Of a stretch of DNA of 36,082 nucleotides, positions 17,274 to 28,100 are shown one piece after another. This stretch comes from an uncultured Prevotellaceae bacterium (GTDB lineage: Bacteria > Bacteroidota > Bacteroidia > Bacteroidales > Bacteroidaceae): positions 1-36,082 of the forward strand of contig CADBBP010000043.1 in NCBI GenBank assembly GCA_902792855.1. Direction: 5' to 3'. The translations under genes were made by a program, and so were the position numbers. Within the stretch, counting starts at the first letter, position 1, and each line of letters starts with the position of its first letter. The notes under the pieces are model-generated. The model saw nothing but the letters and a program-made list of their open reading frames with translations. It searched no databases and had not been told where the DNA came from.

Positions 17274-20200
17274 TTATTTCACGACGATGGTCTTTCCGTT
17301 GTGGAGATAGACACCCTTGGCAGTGGGTTTGCCAACGAGTTGTCTTCCGTCAATGGTGAACCACTTGTCAGCCTGAAGGATTCTGCCTTCCTTGGTGAAA
17401 GTCACTCCATCAACCACTCCGTCTCCGAAGTCGATGGAGAAGTCGAAGGTGTTGGCATCTGAATCGTTGTCACCATTGTTGGCGGTAAAGGTGAAGAAAG
17501 CACGGAAGGGATACATTGTGCGATTACTGCTCGGGTACTTGAGCGTGTTGTCCGAAGTTAGGAAATACACCAATGGCTCATCAGTATTTTTAGCTTCAAA
17601 TTTGTCATAATATCCGGAAAAGTGGACATGCCCGTCTGCAAAAGGTAACTCCTTGATTTCAGGAACGATGGTCACGCCCTCGAATGTCGGATTGTCAATG
17701 TTTTCACCTGATTCCCACTTGATGAGATAAGCCTCCCCGGCGTGGATTTCCTCCTCGACGCCGAAGGAAAGATCTACGTGATGACCTGTTACACGGGCAT
17801 CGGTGAGTGTGCGAATCTCGGCCCCACTTAGAACACTATTGGCTATCTGCTCTGCGGTGAGGCTGAATGGCAGACAGAGGGTGTTCCAATTGCCGTCCTT
17901 GTAGAGGGTGCGTCCATCGATGGTGACATTAGAAATGACGCCTGCATTGAACAAAAGGACATCGGAGTTGAGGATTTCGGGGTCTTCTTTGGCAGCCAGG
18001 GTGATATCAGCAGGTGGAGTGGCCATGTAATAGAGACCTTCGTACCAGATGCCGTTTTGGTAAGCTTTCAACTCACCCCAATACCCATATTCTGTTTCTA
18101 TCTCGCCGATATTGACGGGCTTACCCTCATCCTCATCCAAGTAAACATAGCCTCGCATGGCACCATCGGTATCTTCACCTTCTGCTTGACCACCTATACC
18201 ATGGAGTGTGGTATTGGGCGTGGCATTTGCGTCGTTGCCGTCCACATAATAGTTGTTGGTGATTGTGTTTGGGTCGTCGTCATCGCTTTGATCCATACCG
18301 ATAATGGCACCTATGCCCATGCCTTCAGCAGGTACAAAAATGTTTCCTGTGAAGAGACAGTCCTTGATGGTGGCAGGGATAATGACCATATCGATGGGAC
18401 TTGATTCGCTATCCCTTTTCATACCCACGGAGGCCCTACCTGTGATACCGCCAACACCCCAGGCTACAGTGTTGGAAGCAACATCTATGTTTGTACCATT
18501 GACGGTGCATCCTTTAATGGTACCGCCCTGACACATGCCGGCTATGCCGCCAAAGCCCATGGCAATACTACCAGGATTTAAAGCACCTGGATAGCTGCCT
18601 GTCTCATCCTCTTCTTCTTCATCGCCAACAGATGAGAATTTCAAAGAGGTATTGTAAACGTGGCAGTTCTCAATGGTGCCGCTATTCATGCCTGCGACAC
18701 CTCCCACATACCTGCCACCCTTCACAGATGATTGGCCGATACATAAATTCTTGACAACCCCCTCACTACCTATGATGCTGAAAAGACCGACGTTACCGGG
18801 ATATTCGGTGTTCATATTAATAATGCCATAGCCCACTCCGTCGAAGGTGCCAAGGAAGCCACCCATGTCAGAACCTATGCCATAGCCGATACCTCCCATG
18901 CCAGAGCTGTTGCCCCCATCAAGATAGCCGATGGGTTCCCATGTGTGGCCAGAAAGGTCGATGGGTTCGTCCAGGTCCAGGTAGATGGTGTAGCCTTTGT
19001 AAGTCTTGTTTTCAAAGTTCACGTTGTAAGCGAGCAGGGAAAGTTCCTCTGGGTTGTGGATGACGATTTTTTTCTCATCTTCATCGATGTCGCTGAAAGA
19101 TGCTGCGCGATACGCCAGCCAACTGTTGCTATCAACCCCACGTTCAGCATCAGCCTTCACCTCCACGATGTCGTCGCCGATGGTCAGCGTAGTGCCAACA
19201 ATGGTGGAGTTTTCGCCTTTCACCACCGTGAATGTGGCAACATAACCAGTTGGCACATAGGAAGCAGTGAGTTCAACGGTCGTTGCGGTGGTGTAAAATG
19301 CATTGTCCATCAACGGGGTTCCCATATAGCCGTCATCAAAAAGAATGCCATCCTCATAGACACTGACAGCCTTTCCATTGGTATTATAGGTGGTCACGAA
19401 GGTGGGTTCTGCGGCGAGGCCGACACCGTAAGGATTCGCATAAGTACCTCCCTCTGTCAACTTCACCACCTTGGCCTGTTTCGCACCAATTTCGTCACTG
19501 CCAGTAATGCCATCGCTGACTCCCACGCCCAATATTTCGGTTCCGATGTTGTCATCTGCCAGAGTGCTGCCCGAACCGAGGTCTCGATATTGGTTGTTGT
19601 GATAGTAGTTGTTTGTCAATCCGCCGCCGTTGCACTGTCCTGCGATGGCACCCACGTTGGAGGAACCCTTCAGTTCACGACCTAAATAAAGGCAGTTTTC
19701 TATCGTACCTTCGCTATAGCCGGCAATACCGCCAGTGTGTGACACATTGTACTCACTGAACCACTTAGGATTTTCATTTTCATCAAAGTAATATCCGCTC
19801 CTCACGTTGGCGGCACAGACGGTGGTCTTGATGGTGCCTGTGTTGTAGCCAGCCACCCCACCGAAATACTGGTACGAGTCATTGCCACCTATCAGTGCAG
19901 AAGAACCACTTTTCACACGGCAGTTCTCAATCGTTCCTCCGTTGTATCCAGCGATGACACCCACATAACCGCAACCTTGAAACACGCTACCCTTAAAGGA
20001 AAGGTTCTTGATGGTGCCTGTGTTGTAGCCGAAATGCCCCACGTAAGGGCCCGTTGACGTGGCATCTGCATCACTAATCTCTTTGCCGTTGCCGTCGAAA
20101 GTACCGCTGAAAGGATGGTCCGCATCGAAGCCTATGACGGTGTACGCATGGCGCCCTTCGCTGTCACTATAATCAAGATAATCTTCCAGTCGGAAGAACT

Positions 20201-21293
20201 GGCCTTCGTAGGAGTTTCCATCGTTCACACGAGTGGCCAACATATCGAGCTGCTCACGATTATAAATTAGGTATGGGTCTTCCTCTGTGCCTGTGCCACT
20301 CCAGTCAGCCGGTGTCGTCGAAGCGAGGCTGACAGTAACGTTCTCCGTACCCACAGTGACAACGTTTCCCTCGATGCTGGCCCCTTCACCGCTGACACTG
20401 AAGGTGACATCGTAGCCATTTATGTTTGAAGTGAGCGTCACTTCTGAGCCTGTCTTGTACCAATGGAAATAGTTATACTGCACGCCATCATCATAATAAA
20501 CGGCGTTGCCTACCGTGATGCCCATCTCCGTGCCGACGCTGGCGGTGAAGTCATTGTCGTCGAGGGTTTCATCATCACCCGAGATGTTATAGAGGCACTG
20601 GGCTCCGTCGATATCGACGCCTGTGTCAGAGTTTGCTTCACCCACGGCGAAAACTTTGGAGTGGGAAGCAATGCTGTAGCAGCCGGTTACCGTCCCTTCA
20701 TTCTGGCCGATGATGGTGCCTACATATCCCGTACCGCTGACGGTGGTGTTGAGCACCACGCAGTTCTGCACGGTTCCAGCGTTATAACCGGCCAGCGTGC
20801 CCACTTGCGTGGCCCCACTGATGTTGCTGCCATAATCAAAAACGAGGTTCTTGACCATGCCGTTCTGGCCGATGTAGCCGAAGAAGCCCTGATAACTGTT
20901 GTCTCCTTGAATGGTTACATAAGTGACACTTTTCCCATTGCCATCAAAAGTACCATTGAAGGGATGGTCTGGTGTGCCGATGGGCACCCAAGCATGGGCA
21001 TAGAGTTCGCCCTTATATCTAACAAGAAATGTTTCACCATCCTCTTCTTCTTGGCCATCATCCAGTTTTACGACTTTGTCGCTGAAGTCCTGACCGTTGT
21101 TCACCATATAGGCGAACTGCGCCATTTGTTGGGGATTGGAGATGACGAATGTGGAGGCAGACTCATAGTCGCCGCCCCAGTCGGTGTCGCGGTCATCGCT
21201 CCAATTGCCTTCCTGGGCCTGTGCTCCTCCCACTACCATCAGCAGCAGGAAGAGGATGAGAGTGATTGTTTTTGTTCGCATTTGAATATTCAT
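17274..21293 (-). CDS. Large secreted GLUG-repeat surface protein with sorting-like tail
   Basis: This 1339-aa protein has a signal peptide (MRTKTITLILFLLLMVVGGAQAQ is preceded by four residues; the Met at 21281 is an alternative start). Repeating GLUG-type units of the form (N/G)xGxVxGxxGYNxGTIxNC are plentiful, for example VGTLAGYNAGTVQNC, VGVIAGYNGGTIENC, GGIAGYSEGTIENC, VGGVAGMNSGTIENC and GGIAGMCQGGTIKGC. They fall in three blocks (about residues 95-215, 400-570 and 830-1020) introduced by lead-in repeats such as HPFNGTFDGNGKSVTY and HPFSGTFDGNGKEISD. The C-terminal ~100 residues end WFTIDGRQLVG ... AKGVYLHNGKTIVVK. Such proteins are believed to be surface adhesins with a beta-solenoid fold. 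It is divergent from the 849-aa gene and is followed by the 65-aa gene. Confidence 0.88.
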   Translation of the reverse strand: MNIQMRTKTITLILFLLLMVVGGAQAQEGNWSDDRDTDWGGDYESASTFVISNPQQMAQFAYMVNNGQDFSDKVVKLDDGQEEEDGETFLVRYKGELYAHAWVPIGTPDHPFNGTFDGNGKSVTYVTIQGDNSYQGFFGYIGQNGMVKNLVFDYGSNISGATQVGTLAGYNAGTVQNCVVLNTTVSGTGYVGTIIGQNEGTVTGCYSIASHSKVFAVGEANSDTGVDIDGAQCLYNISGDDETLDDNDFTASVGTEMGITVGNAVYYDDGVQYNYFHWYKTGSEVTLTSNINGYDVTFSVSGEGASIEGNVVTVGTENVTVSLASTTPADWSGTGTEEDPYLIYNREQLDMLATRVNDGNSYEGQFFRLEDYLDYSDSEGRHAYTVIGFDADHPFSGTFDGNGKEISDADATSTGPYVGHFGYNTGTIKNLSFKGSVFQGCGYVGVIAGYNGGTIENCRVKSGSSALIGGNDSYQYFGGVAGYNTGTIKTTVCAANVRSGYYFDENENPKWFSEYNVSHTGGIAGYSEGTIENCLYLGRELKGSSNVGAIAGQCNGGGLTNNYYHNNQYRDLGSGSTLADDNIGTEILGVGVSDGITGSDEIGAKQAKVVKLTEGGTYANPYGVGLAAEPTFVTTYNTNGKAVSVYEDGILFDDGYMGTPLMDNAFYTTATTVELTASYVPTGYVATFTVVKGENSTIVGTTLTIGDDIVEVKADAERGVDSNSWLAYRAASFSDIDEDEKKIVIHNPEELSLLAYNVNFENKTYKGYTIYLDLDEPIDLSGHTWEPIGYLDGGNSSGMGGIGYGIGSDMGGFLGTFDGVGYGIINMNTEYPGNVGLFSIIGSEGVVKNLCIGQSSVKGGRYVGGVAGMNSGTIENCHVYNTSLKFSSVGDEEEEDETGSYPGALNPGSIAMGFGGIAGMCQGGTIKGCTVNGTNIDVASNTVAWGVGGITGRASVGMKRDSESSPIDMVIIPATIKDCLFTGNIFVPAEGMGIGAIIGMDQSDDDDPNTITNNYYVDGNDANATPNTTLHGIGGQAEGEDTDGAMRGYVYLDEDEGKPVNIGEIETEYGYWGELKAYQNGIWYEGLYYMATPPADITLAAKEDPEILNSDVLLFNAGVISNVTIDGRTLYKDGNWNTLCLPFSLTAEQIANSVLSGAEIRTLTDARVTGHHVDLSFGVEEEIHAGEAYLIKWESGENIDNPTFEGVTIVPEIKELPFADGHVHFSGYYDKFEAKNTDEPLVYFLTSDNTLKYPSSNRTMYPFRAFFTFTANNGDNDSDANTFDFSIDFGDGVVDGVTFTKEGRILQADKWFTIDGRQLVGKPTAKGVYLHNGKTIVVK

Positions 21294-21387
21294 TTTAAAT
21301 TATAAAAATCTTGGATATCGATATCATTTCCGTATTCACAAACAGCGCGTTTTCACACGAGTATAGAGTGTTGCCGCAATCTCTGTG

Positions 21388-21417
21388 CAAAGTTACGACA
21401 TTTTTGGCAAAATCAAA
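21388..21417 (-). promoter_or_regulatory. Promoter of the GLUG-protein operon
   Basis: TTTG (21417-21414), an 18-bp spacer and TAACTTTG (21395-21388) on the minus strand fit the Bacteroidetes consensus. The leader would be about 90 nt. Confidence 0.7.
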
Positions 21418-21544
21418 ACAATACAACATTTTTTGTTATTCAAGTGATTTTATTGATTAGGGGCAATTCGATCAAACGCCCCTCTCGCAACGAATGTCAT
21501 ACAAGAAAAAAGATGTCATGGTGCTCATTATCAAAAAAAATGCG

Positions 21545-21552
21545 TAAATTTG
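21545..21552 (+). promoter_or_regulatory. Likely -7 element of the 849-aa gene (TAAATTTG)
   Basis: TAAATTTG matches the -7 consensus; no TTTG lies at the expected -33 distance. Transcription would begin about 10 nt before the ATG at 21569, a very short leader, or about 46-49 nt before the ATG pair at 21605/21608. Confidence 0.5.
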
Positions 21553-21568
21553 CGGCAAAAAGAGGAAA

Positions 21569-24118
21569 ATGACAAAGAAGAAAACCAATAGTTTAGGTGA
21601 GAAGATGATGAAAATCATCTATTTGCTTTCGCTGTCCATTCTCCTTGTGCCTTGTCCGCTTCAGGCACAAGACATCGACCTCACCCCCGATTTCGTGGGT
21701 GAAAGAGAGATGATGGAGAGTTTGCTGCAGATGCTTGCCGACTTCAGCCAGTACATGTCCGCCGACTACATAGGTTGCGACACCCCCAACAACCTTGGCG
21801 AGGCTTGCGGCTGCTTCATGGGCGAGCGGACAATGGAGAGCAACGAGGCCGGGGTGAGGACCAACGCCGACCTGTCGATGCTTTGCGCCTTTTTGGTGAA
21901 ACACGGACGCCCCGCCGGTGTGCGCCTCCCCGAGGGTGTAACTTGGGAGTTGCTCAGCGACATCGCCCGCAAGTCGCTCGTCTTCGCCTACTCCACCCAC
22001 AAGGCCAACCGGTTGAAGACGTGTGCCAAGGGTGACTACTGGGGCAGCACCGGGGCCGCCGACCACGTGTGGGAGAGTTCATTGTGGGCCCTCTCCGTGG
22101 CTTGGTCGGCCTTCTTCCAATGGGAGGGGCTCAGCGAGGGGCAGCGCACCTGCATCCATCGCCTGCTGAAGGCAGAGAGCGACTACGAATTGCAGCGTGA
22201 CATCCCCACCGGCTACCGTGGCGACACCAAGGCCGAGGAGAACGGCTGGGAGGCTGGCGTGTTGGCGGCCGCCATCGGCCTCTTCCCCGACGACCCCCTC
22301 GCCAAGGAGTGGTGGCAGCGGATGAGGGAGTTCGCCATCAACAGCTACAGCCACCCCACCGACGCCGAGAACCACAGCGTCATCGACCCGGGCGACAAGG
22401 CAACGGTGGCCGACCTCTACCGAGGCCCCAACCTCTATCCCGACTATACGCTGCAAAACCACAACCTCTTCCACACCTCTTACCAAAACGTGGTGATGCA
22501 GGAGTTGGGCGAGGCCGCCCTCACCTTGGAAATGTTTCAAAAGGGTTTGGGTCGCGAGGAGCGCTGGAAGAGCAACGCCCTGATGCATCACAACCGCGAG
22601 GTGATGGACAGCGTGCTGTGCTGGTTGGCGCTCACCGATGGGGAGTTGGCGATGCCCAACGGCAACGACTGGAGCCTCTTCCTCTACGACCAAATCACCT
22701 CCTACTCCACGATGGCCACCATGATGGGCGATGCCGACGCGCTGATGCTGGAGAACCGTGCCTGGAAACACATCCGCGCACGGCAGCGCACCACGCCCGA
22801 CGGCAGTTGGCTGCTGCGCCCCGACGTGCAAGCCCGGCGCATGGGCGTGCAAGGACACCGCGTGATGATGACCTACCTGATGCACCTGGCACACAGCACC
22901 GCCCACCTGCAGCCCACGGGATGGGAGGAGTTTCGCAAGCGGCACAGCGCTGCCCGCCTCCTGCCCTGCCAGAACGTGGTGCGGGCGTTCACCAAAGACC
23001 GCTTCACCACTTTCGCATGGAGTGAGGGACTCCGCAGCTACACCGGCTACATCGCCGCCAACAGCATGGACCGCAACAAAACCTTCGTGCCCTTCCGGGC
23101 TTGGAACACCGGCAACCTCTTGGGATGGTACACCGTCGAGGGACGACGCACCGACGCCACCCCCGTGGTCAGCGGACGGCACCACCTCGGCGGCGACAGT
23201 TACACGATGAGCGGCGAACTGCACACCAACCAGGCTGTGCTCGACCACCGCTTCGCCATCTACTCCACCCCCGGCAACGCCGTGCTATATACCGACTTGG
23301 TGACGGCTCTCGACAGCGGTACCATCACCCGCGAACAAGGGGGACTGACAGCCATCTCCGTGGATGAACTGACACGCACACAGCGCACCCTGCACCACGC
23401 CGGCGGCTCGCTGACGACCAATGGCGACAAGCAAGCCACCCTCTCCACCCCATGGCTGAACATCGACGACGAACTGGGTCTGGTGTGCCGTGAGGCGAAA
23501 GCGATGGCCTTTGGCGGGCGAGCCAACAACAACAGCGTGATGACCGCCAAGGCCTGCCCTTCCTACAGCGAGGAGCGTCGGCCCTTTGCCAAGGGCGAGC
23601 TCATCGACTATCGGAACATCGCCTGGTACAGCCTCGTCACAGCGGAGACCACGAAGCGGATGGCGGAGCAGCAGACGCCACTCGCCAGCATGCTGCCAAA
23701 GGGATGGAACGGACAAATGGCCGCCGACCCCGACCACACACACTACCTCTTCGTGGCCAATTTCACCGACCAGTCCGGCACAGCCACCCTGCACGACCTG
23801 CACTGCGAACCAGGCGCCCCTGTGTTCGACGTGGAGACGCACATCACCAACAGCCGTTCCACCACCACCCTGCGCCTCGATGCCAACAGTTGCGTGGGCA
23901 AGACATCGAGGGTGTTTGTGGAGGGCGACGGCGTGACCGCCACCTTGGTGCACAACGAGGAAACGGCTGCCATCCTCACCGCCGACCACCCCACCACCGT
24001 CACCCTGCGCATCGTCGCCGAGGGCAAGACACTCGAAATCACCAAAAAGCTGAAAGCGGGCAGGAAAACCCGCTTCTATCTGAAAAACAACAAAATAAGA
24101 ATGCGAAATGAGAATTGA
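21569..24118 (+). CDS. Secreted (alpha/alpha)-toroid plus beta-sandwich protein, possible polysaccharide lyase or hydrolase
   Basis: This protein is 849 aa from the ATG at 21569; the Met pair at 21605/21608 directly precedes the hydrophobic segment [20 protein letters not shown] and is an equally good start. I do not recognise the family with certainty. Residues ~45-460 are helical with Trp/Asn/His-rich repeats ([22 protein letters not shown]), including [19 protein letters not shown] near residue 290, a Tyr/Asn/His cluster like that seen in toroid-fold lyases. Residues ~470-830 are beta-rich, including [15 protein letters not shown]. The order toroid then sandwich is shared by several polysaccharide lyases (PL8, PL21 and others), so an exported glycan-cleaving enzyme is inferred. 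There is no sorting-like tail; the C-terminus is basic and overlaps trmD by 11 bp. Confidence 0.8.
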   Translation: MTKKKTNSLGEKMMKIIYLLSLSILLVPCPLQAQDIDLTPDFVGEREMMESLLQMLADFSQYMSADYIGCDTPNNLGEACGCFMGERTMESNEAGVRTNADLSMLCAFLVKHGRPAGVRLPEGVTWELLSDIARKSLVFAYSTHKANRLKTCAKGDYWGSTGAADHVWESSLWALSVAWSAFFQWEGLSEGQRTCIHRLLKAESDYELQRDIPTGYRGDTKAEENGWEAGVLAAAIGLFPDDPLAKEWWQRMREFAINSYSHPTDAENHSVIDPGDKATVADLYRGPNLYPDYTLQNHNLFHTSYQNVVMQELGEAALTLEMFQKGLGREERWKSNALMHHNREVMDSVLCWLALTDGELAMPNGNDWSLFLYDQITSYSTMATMMGDADALMLENRAWKHIRARQRTTPDGSWLLRPDVQARRMGVQGHRVMMTYLMHLAHSTAHLQPTGWEEFRKRHSAARLLPCQNVVRAFTKDRFTTFAWSEGLRSYTGYIAANSMDRNKTFVPFRAWNTGNLLGWYTVEGRRTDATPVVSGRHHLGGDSYTMSGELHTNQAVLDHRFAIYSTPGNAVLYTDLVTALDSGTITREQGGLTAISVDELTRTQRTLHHAGGSLTTNGDKQATLSTPWLNIDDELGLVCREAKAMAFGGRANNNSVMTAKACPSYSEERRPFAKGELIDYRNIAWYSLVTAETTKRMAEQQTPLASMLPKGWNGQMAADPDHTHYLFVANFTDQSGTATLHDLHCEPGAPVFDVETHITNSRSTTTLRLDANSCVGKTSRVFVEGDGVTATLVHNEETAAILTADHPTTVTLRIVAEGKTLEITKKLKAGRKTRFYLKNNKIRMRNEN

Positions 24119-24782
24119 CATCATCACCGTCCTGCCAGAAATGCTCGAGGGCTTCGTACACGAATCCATCCTGGCCAGGGCCCAGAAGAAAGGCTTGGCA
24201 GAAATCCACCTCCACAACCTCCGGGACTACACGCTCGACAAATGGCGGCGTGTGGACGACTACCCCTACGGCGGCTTCGCCGGCATGGTGATGCAGTGCG
24301 AACCCATCGACCGCGCCATCTCGGCTCTCAAGGCGGAGCGCGATTACGACGAGGTGGTCTTCACCTCCCCCGACGGCGAACAATTCTCACAGCAAATCGC
24401 CAATGACATGTCGATGCTCAACAACATCATCATCCTCTGCGGACACTACAAGGGCATCGACCAACGCATCCGCGACCACCTCATCACAAGGGAAATCTCC
24501 ATCGGCGACTACGTGCTCACCGGCGGGGAACTGGCGGCAGCCGTCATGGCGGACGCCATCGTCCGCCTCGTCCCGGGGGTGATCAGCGACGACCAGAGCG
24601 CCCTCTCCGACTGCTTCCAGGACGGTCTGCTCTCAGCACCCATCTACACCCGTCCGGCGGAATACAAGGGATGGCGCGTGCCCGACATCCTCCTCAGCGG
24701 AAACGAGGGGAAAATCAAGGACTGGGAGATAGAGCAGAGCTTGGAACGGACACGAAAGCTCAGGCCAGACTTGCTCAAATAA
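24108..24782 (+). CDS. trmD: tRNA (guanine-N1)-methyltransferase
   Basis: This 224-aa SPOUT methyltransferase makes m1G37 in tRNAs using S-adenosylmethionine. Typical segments are visible: [12 protein letters not shown] at the start, [14 protein letters not shown], the knot [25 protein letters not shown], and the C-terminal [20 protein letters not shown]. The length is normal. The start at 24108 overlaps the end of the 849-aa gene by 11 bp, so translation is likely coupled to it. The usual partners rimM, rpsP and rplS are absent here, and no promoter is seen inside the upstream gene. Confidence 0.95.
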   Translation: MRIDIITVLPEMLEGFVHESILARAQKKGLAEIHLHNLRDYTLDKWRRVDDYPYGGFAGMVMQCEPIDRAISALKAERDYDEVVFTSPDGEQFSQQIANDMSMLNNIIILCGHYKGIDQRIRDHLITREISIGDYVLTGGELAAAVMADAIVRLVPGVISDDQSALSDCFQDGLLSAPIYTRPAEYKGWRVPDILLSGNEGKIKDWEIEQSLERTRKLRPDLLK

Positions 24783-24908
24783 GCTGTAACGAACAAGTGC
24801 GCAACATGCCTTTGGGCGGTGGGATTTACGAAACAAATCCCAAGGAGGACGTGCATGGAGGGTCGTGATGATGACCCCCATTCTGATGACATCTTTTAAG
24901 AGCCAAAT

Positions 24909-24951
24909 CCAAAAAAACGAGAGAAAATTTGGTGAAGACCAAAAAAACGAG
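24909..24951. repeat. 30-bp-spaced duplication of CCAAAAAAACGAG
   Basis: CCAAAAAAACGAG occurs at 24909-24921 and again at 24939-24951, exactly 30 bp apart. Each copy is followed within a few bases by an AAATTTG stretch, so the duplicated unit extends to about 30 bp with divergence. The second copy supplies the -7 element and the first supplies the TTTG at -33. Confidence 0.75.
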
Positions 24952-24959
24952 TAAATTTG
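24928..24959 (+). promoter_or_regulatory. Promoter of the 1121-aa adhesin gene
   Basis: TTTG (24928-24931), a 20-bp spacer and TAAATTTG (24952-24959) match the Bacteroidetes consensus. The leader to the ATG at 25105 is long, about 140 nt. Confidence 0.75.
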
Positions 24960-25104
24960 CAGATTGAAACAACCAAAATTGGATTTTAAAATGTATGTCA
25001 TGCAAAACAAAAATGATGCAAAAGACATCATATAGAAAATCACCTTGGTAAAAGAATTAGCACAACACTAAATATTTATTAACAACCAATATCCAATTAA
25101 TCTT

Positions 25105-28100
25105 ATGCGAAAACTCCACGCATCCATGCTGATGCTTGCGTCCACCATGTTCGTGGCCCTGCAAGCCGGCGCCCAGACCATCTTGGACGAAGATTTCGAG
25201 ACCTCCACCACCGAAAACTATTCGCAGCCCGTGGCTGTGGGAGCGGGATGGAGCACCATCGACAGCTATACTGGCACCGAGAAGACCTATGTCTGGCACA
25301 ACTATTATTCAGAAAAAGGCACCATCGGCGGCACACACGTTGCCGGCTGCGACGGCCCCACCTATGACGCCGACCCCAGGAAAGGCTTCGGCCCTCGCGA
25401 GGAAATCCTCCTCACCCCTGAGCTGAACCTTGACAACACCTACGAATTGGCGTTCACCTTCATCGTCAGTCCGATGAACGCCTACGAAAATTCCATGTAC
25501 GACCTCCAGGTGCGCGTGGTGGAAGACGGCAATCTCTCCGACGCGGAGACCGTCTTCTCCATCCAGAACCAGGCGATGCTGAAGGAGAGCGGCATACTCA
25601 CCTACCCCATCACCACCTGGGACCCCCACACCGCCAAAGTGGACTTGAGCGACTGGCAGGGGAAGAAGGTGAAGCTCGCCTTCGTCTATAAGATGATGAC
25701 CACCATCGCCAACGTGGTGTGGCTCGACGACGTGTCGGTGAAACAGCACACCCCCGACACCACCCCCGTGCCGGTGCTGAGCACCAACCGCTACAACTTC
25801 GGCGAGATGTACGTGGGCGAGAAGCACTACACTGAATTCATCACCCTCACCAACCAAGGCAAGAACGGGCTGAAAATCACCGGCTTCGACTTTCCCGAAG
25901 GCGTGGGCACCACCCTCGATGCCGAGACAGTGAACCTGGACAAATACGAGAGCGTGACCTTCAGGATGATTTACACCGCCTCGCTCCTCAGTCCCGCCAC
26001 CGCCAACGCCGTGATTCACACCAACGGCGGCGACGCCACCATCACCCTGCAGGCCACCAAGCAGGTGGTGCCGGAAGGATATACCCTGGAGACCTTTGAG
26101 AAATACTTCCCGCCCGCCGGGTGGAAGAACAACGGTTGGGACAAGGCATTCGCCGAACTCGAAGGCGACGTCTCCCCATACGCCACCGGCTCGTTCACCG
26201 ACAACTACCTCACCTCGCCACGTCTCGACCTCTCAGAGGGCGGCAACGTCACCTTCACCTACCGCAACATCTTCGACAGCGAGGATGGCAGCACCTACCA
26301 GATGAACGACATCTCCGTGGAGGTGAGCTACGACGGAGGCGAAACCTGGACGCAGAAATGGATTTTCAACTACGAACTGGCCACTTACAGCGAGACCGTC
26401 ACCGTTGACTTGGGCAGAGGCACCGACAACTCCTACGTGCGCTGGAAGAACTCCGCCATCGGCTACGATGACAACGGCGCAGAGGAATTCAGCAACTTCT
26501 ATTTCGACCGCGTGCTGCTTCCCAAACTCTTCGGCGCCGACGACGTGCCTTGCGCCGCCTACCTCATCAAGCCTGCCGTGGGAGCCACCGACATCTACCC
26601 GAAGGATGTGGAACTGCAATGGGGCCCGGCACAGTTTGCCGACGGCTACAAGCTCTACGTGGGCAGCAACAGTGCGGCCAACGACCTCATCAACGGCCTC
26701 GACCTTGGAGAAGCCCTCACCTACACCATCCCCTCGTGCGACTATGAGACCACCTACCGCTGGCGCGTGGTGCCTTACAACAGTTACGGCAACACCCCCA
26801 ACCGCGACGTGACGACATGGAACTTCACCACACAGCCCGACGCCTCCCTCGTCACCTTCCCCTACGAGGAGAATTTCGAAGACAAGAACAACCTTCCCAC
26901 CGGATGGCTGTCCACCGCAGCTGCCAACAGCTACAACCGCACATGGTACGTCAACACCTTCTACCCCTACAAGAGTGAGAACGTGACGAGCAACGCGCTG
27001 ACCTCCGGCTACTTGAACGACGGCGACCAGAACAGCGTGACGACACAGGAGTTCCACTTGCCCGCCGACACACGCATGTCCATCTCCTTCGTCTGGGGCG
27101 ACGAGCATCCCAGCGACCTGAAGGTGGACCCCACCGGCATGGTGAAGAAGCAAAACGTGGAACCCAACAACGGCACCAGCGAGGGCATCTTCGACATCTG
27201 CGCCGATGGCGAATGGACCACCCTCGCCACCATCTCCGAGGACGGCGACACCAAGTACTGGATTAGCGAGAAATTCGACCTTGGCGAGTATGCCGGCAAG
27301 ACCGTTCAGTTCCGCTGGACCCACAAGAGCTACAATGCCGGACGCGACGGCGGCACCTCCCTCGCCCACGTGGTGATTGAGGAACTGGCAGGCAACAAGG
27401 CCGTCTTCAACAAGAACGAGTGGATGGCCGGGAAGGTGAACTATGAGAAGGCCGTCAACTCCGGCGAGGTGTTCACCATCCTCAACCGCGGCACCAACGA
27501 ACTGAAAGTGGGTCGGGCCTACTTCGGCACCCCCAACTTCACCTCCTCCATCGAGCCAGGCACCGTCATCGCTCCCGAGGAAGGCATGAAGTTCAGCATG
27601 CAGTTCAACGCCCTCACCACCTCCGCCGTCGTGGAGGACCAACTCACCGTGGAGTTTGAGAGCGGCCTCACCATCACCCTCCCCGTGAGCGGCGAGGCAT
27701 TGGCCTCCGACATTCTTTATTACGCCTTTGAGGAGGACAACCCCTTGGACTATTCCTGGACCGACTTCACCACCATCGACGCTGACAAAAAGACCTCCTT
27801 CGCCTTCGGTGCTTGGTGGATTCACTTTGAGAAGAGCGGCCAGGTATTCGCTTTCTGGCCGGGCGACGACGAGGAGATGTACGGCATCATGAGCCCCGTC
27901 TCCGGTCACTGGGCCTTGGTGGCCGCCTCCCCCGTTGACGACAACGCCGACAACTGGATTGTGAGCAAGCAATTGCACGCCACACACCAGTCAACCTTCA
28001 AGTTCTGGGTGCGCAACTGGGAGAGTCTGCAGAGCGTGCTTCCCTCGCCCAACCACCATGTGAGCGTCCTCGTGGCCGAGGACAATCCCCAGAAGACCAG

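Larger units (their letters stand above)
24783..25104. other. Intergenic stretch between trmD and the 1121-aa adhesin gene
   Basis: It contains a perfect 7-bp hairpin, GGGATTT (24821-24827) with AAATCCC (24835-24841), that lacks a T-run and so is a weak terminator candidate; a second small hairpin GGGTC/GACCC a little further on; the adhesin-gene promoter; and about 140 nt of A-rich leader. No gene or RNA was recognised. Confidence 0.55.

Noticed and set aside
24821-24841. Hairpin after trmD as a terminator or tRNA arm
   Set aside because: There is no T-run after it and no cloverleaf can be built around it; kept only as a structured element.
26233-27987. 584-aa open frame antisense to the 1121-aa adhesin gene
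   Set aside because: Val/Gly/His-rich shadow without domains; the adhesin modules and signal peptide are on the plus strand.
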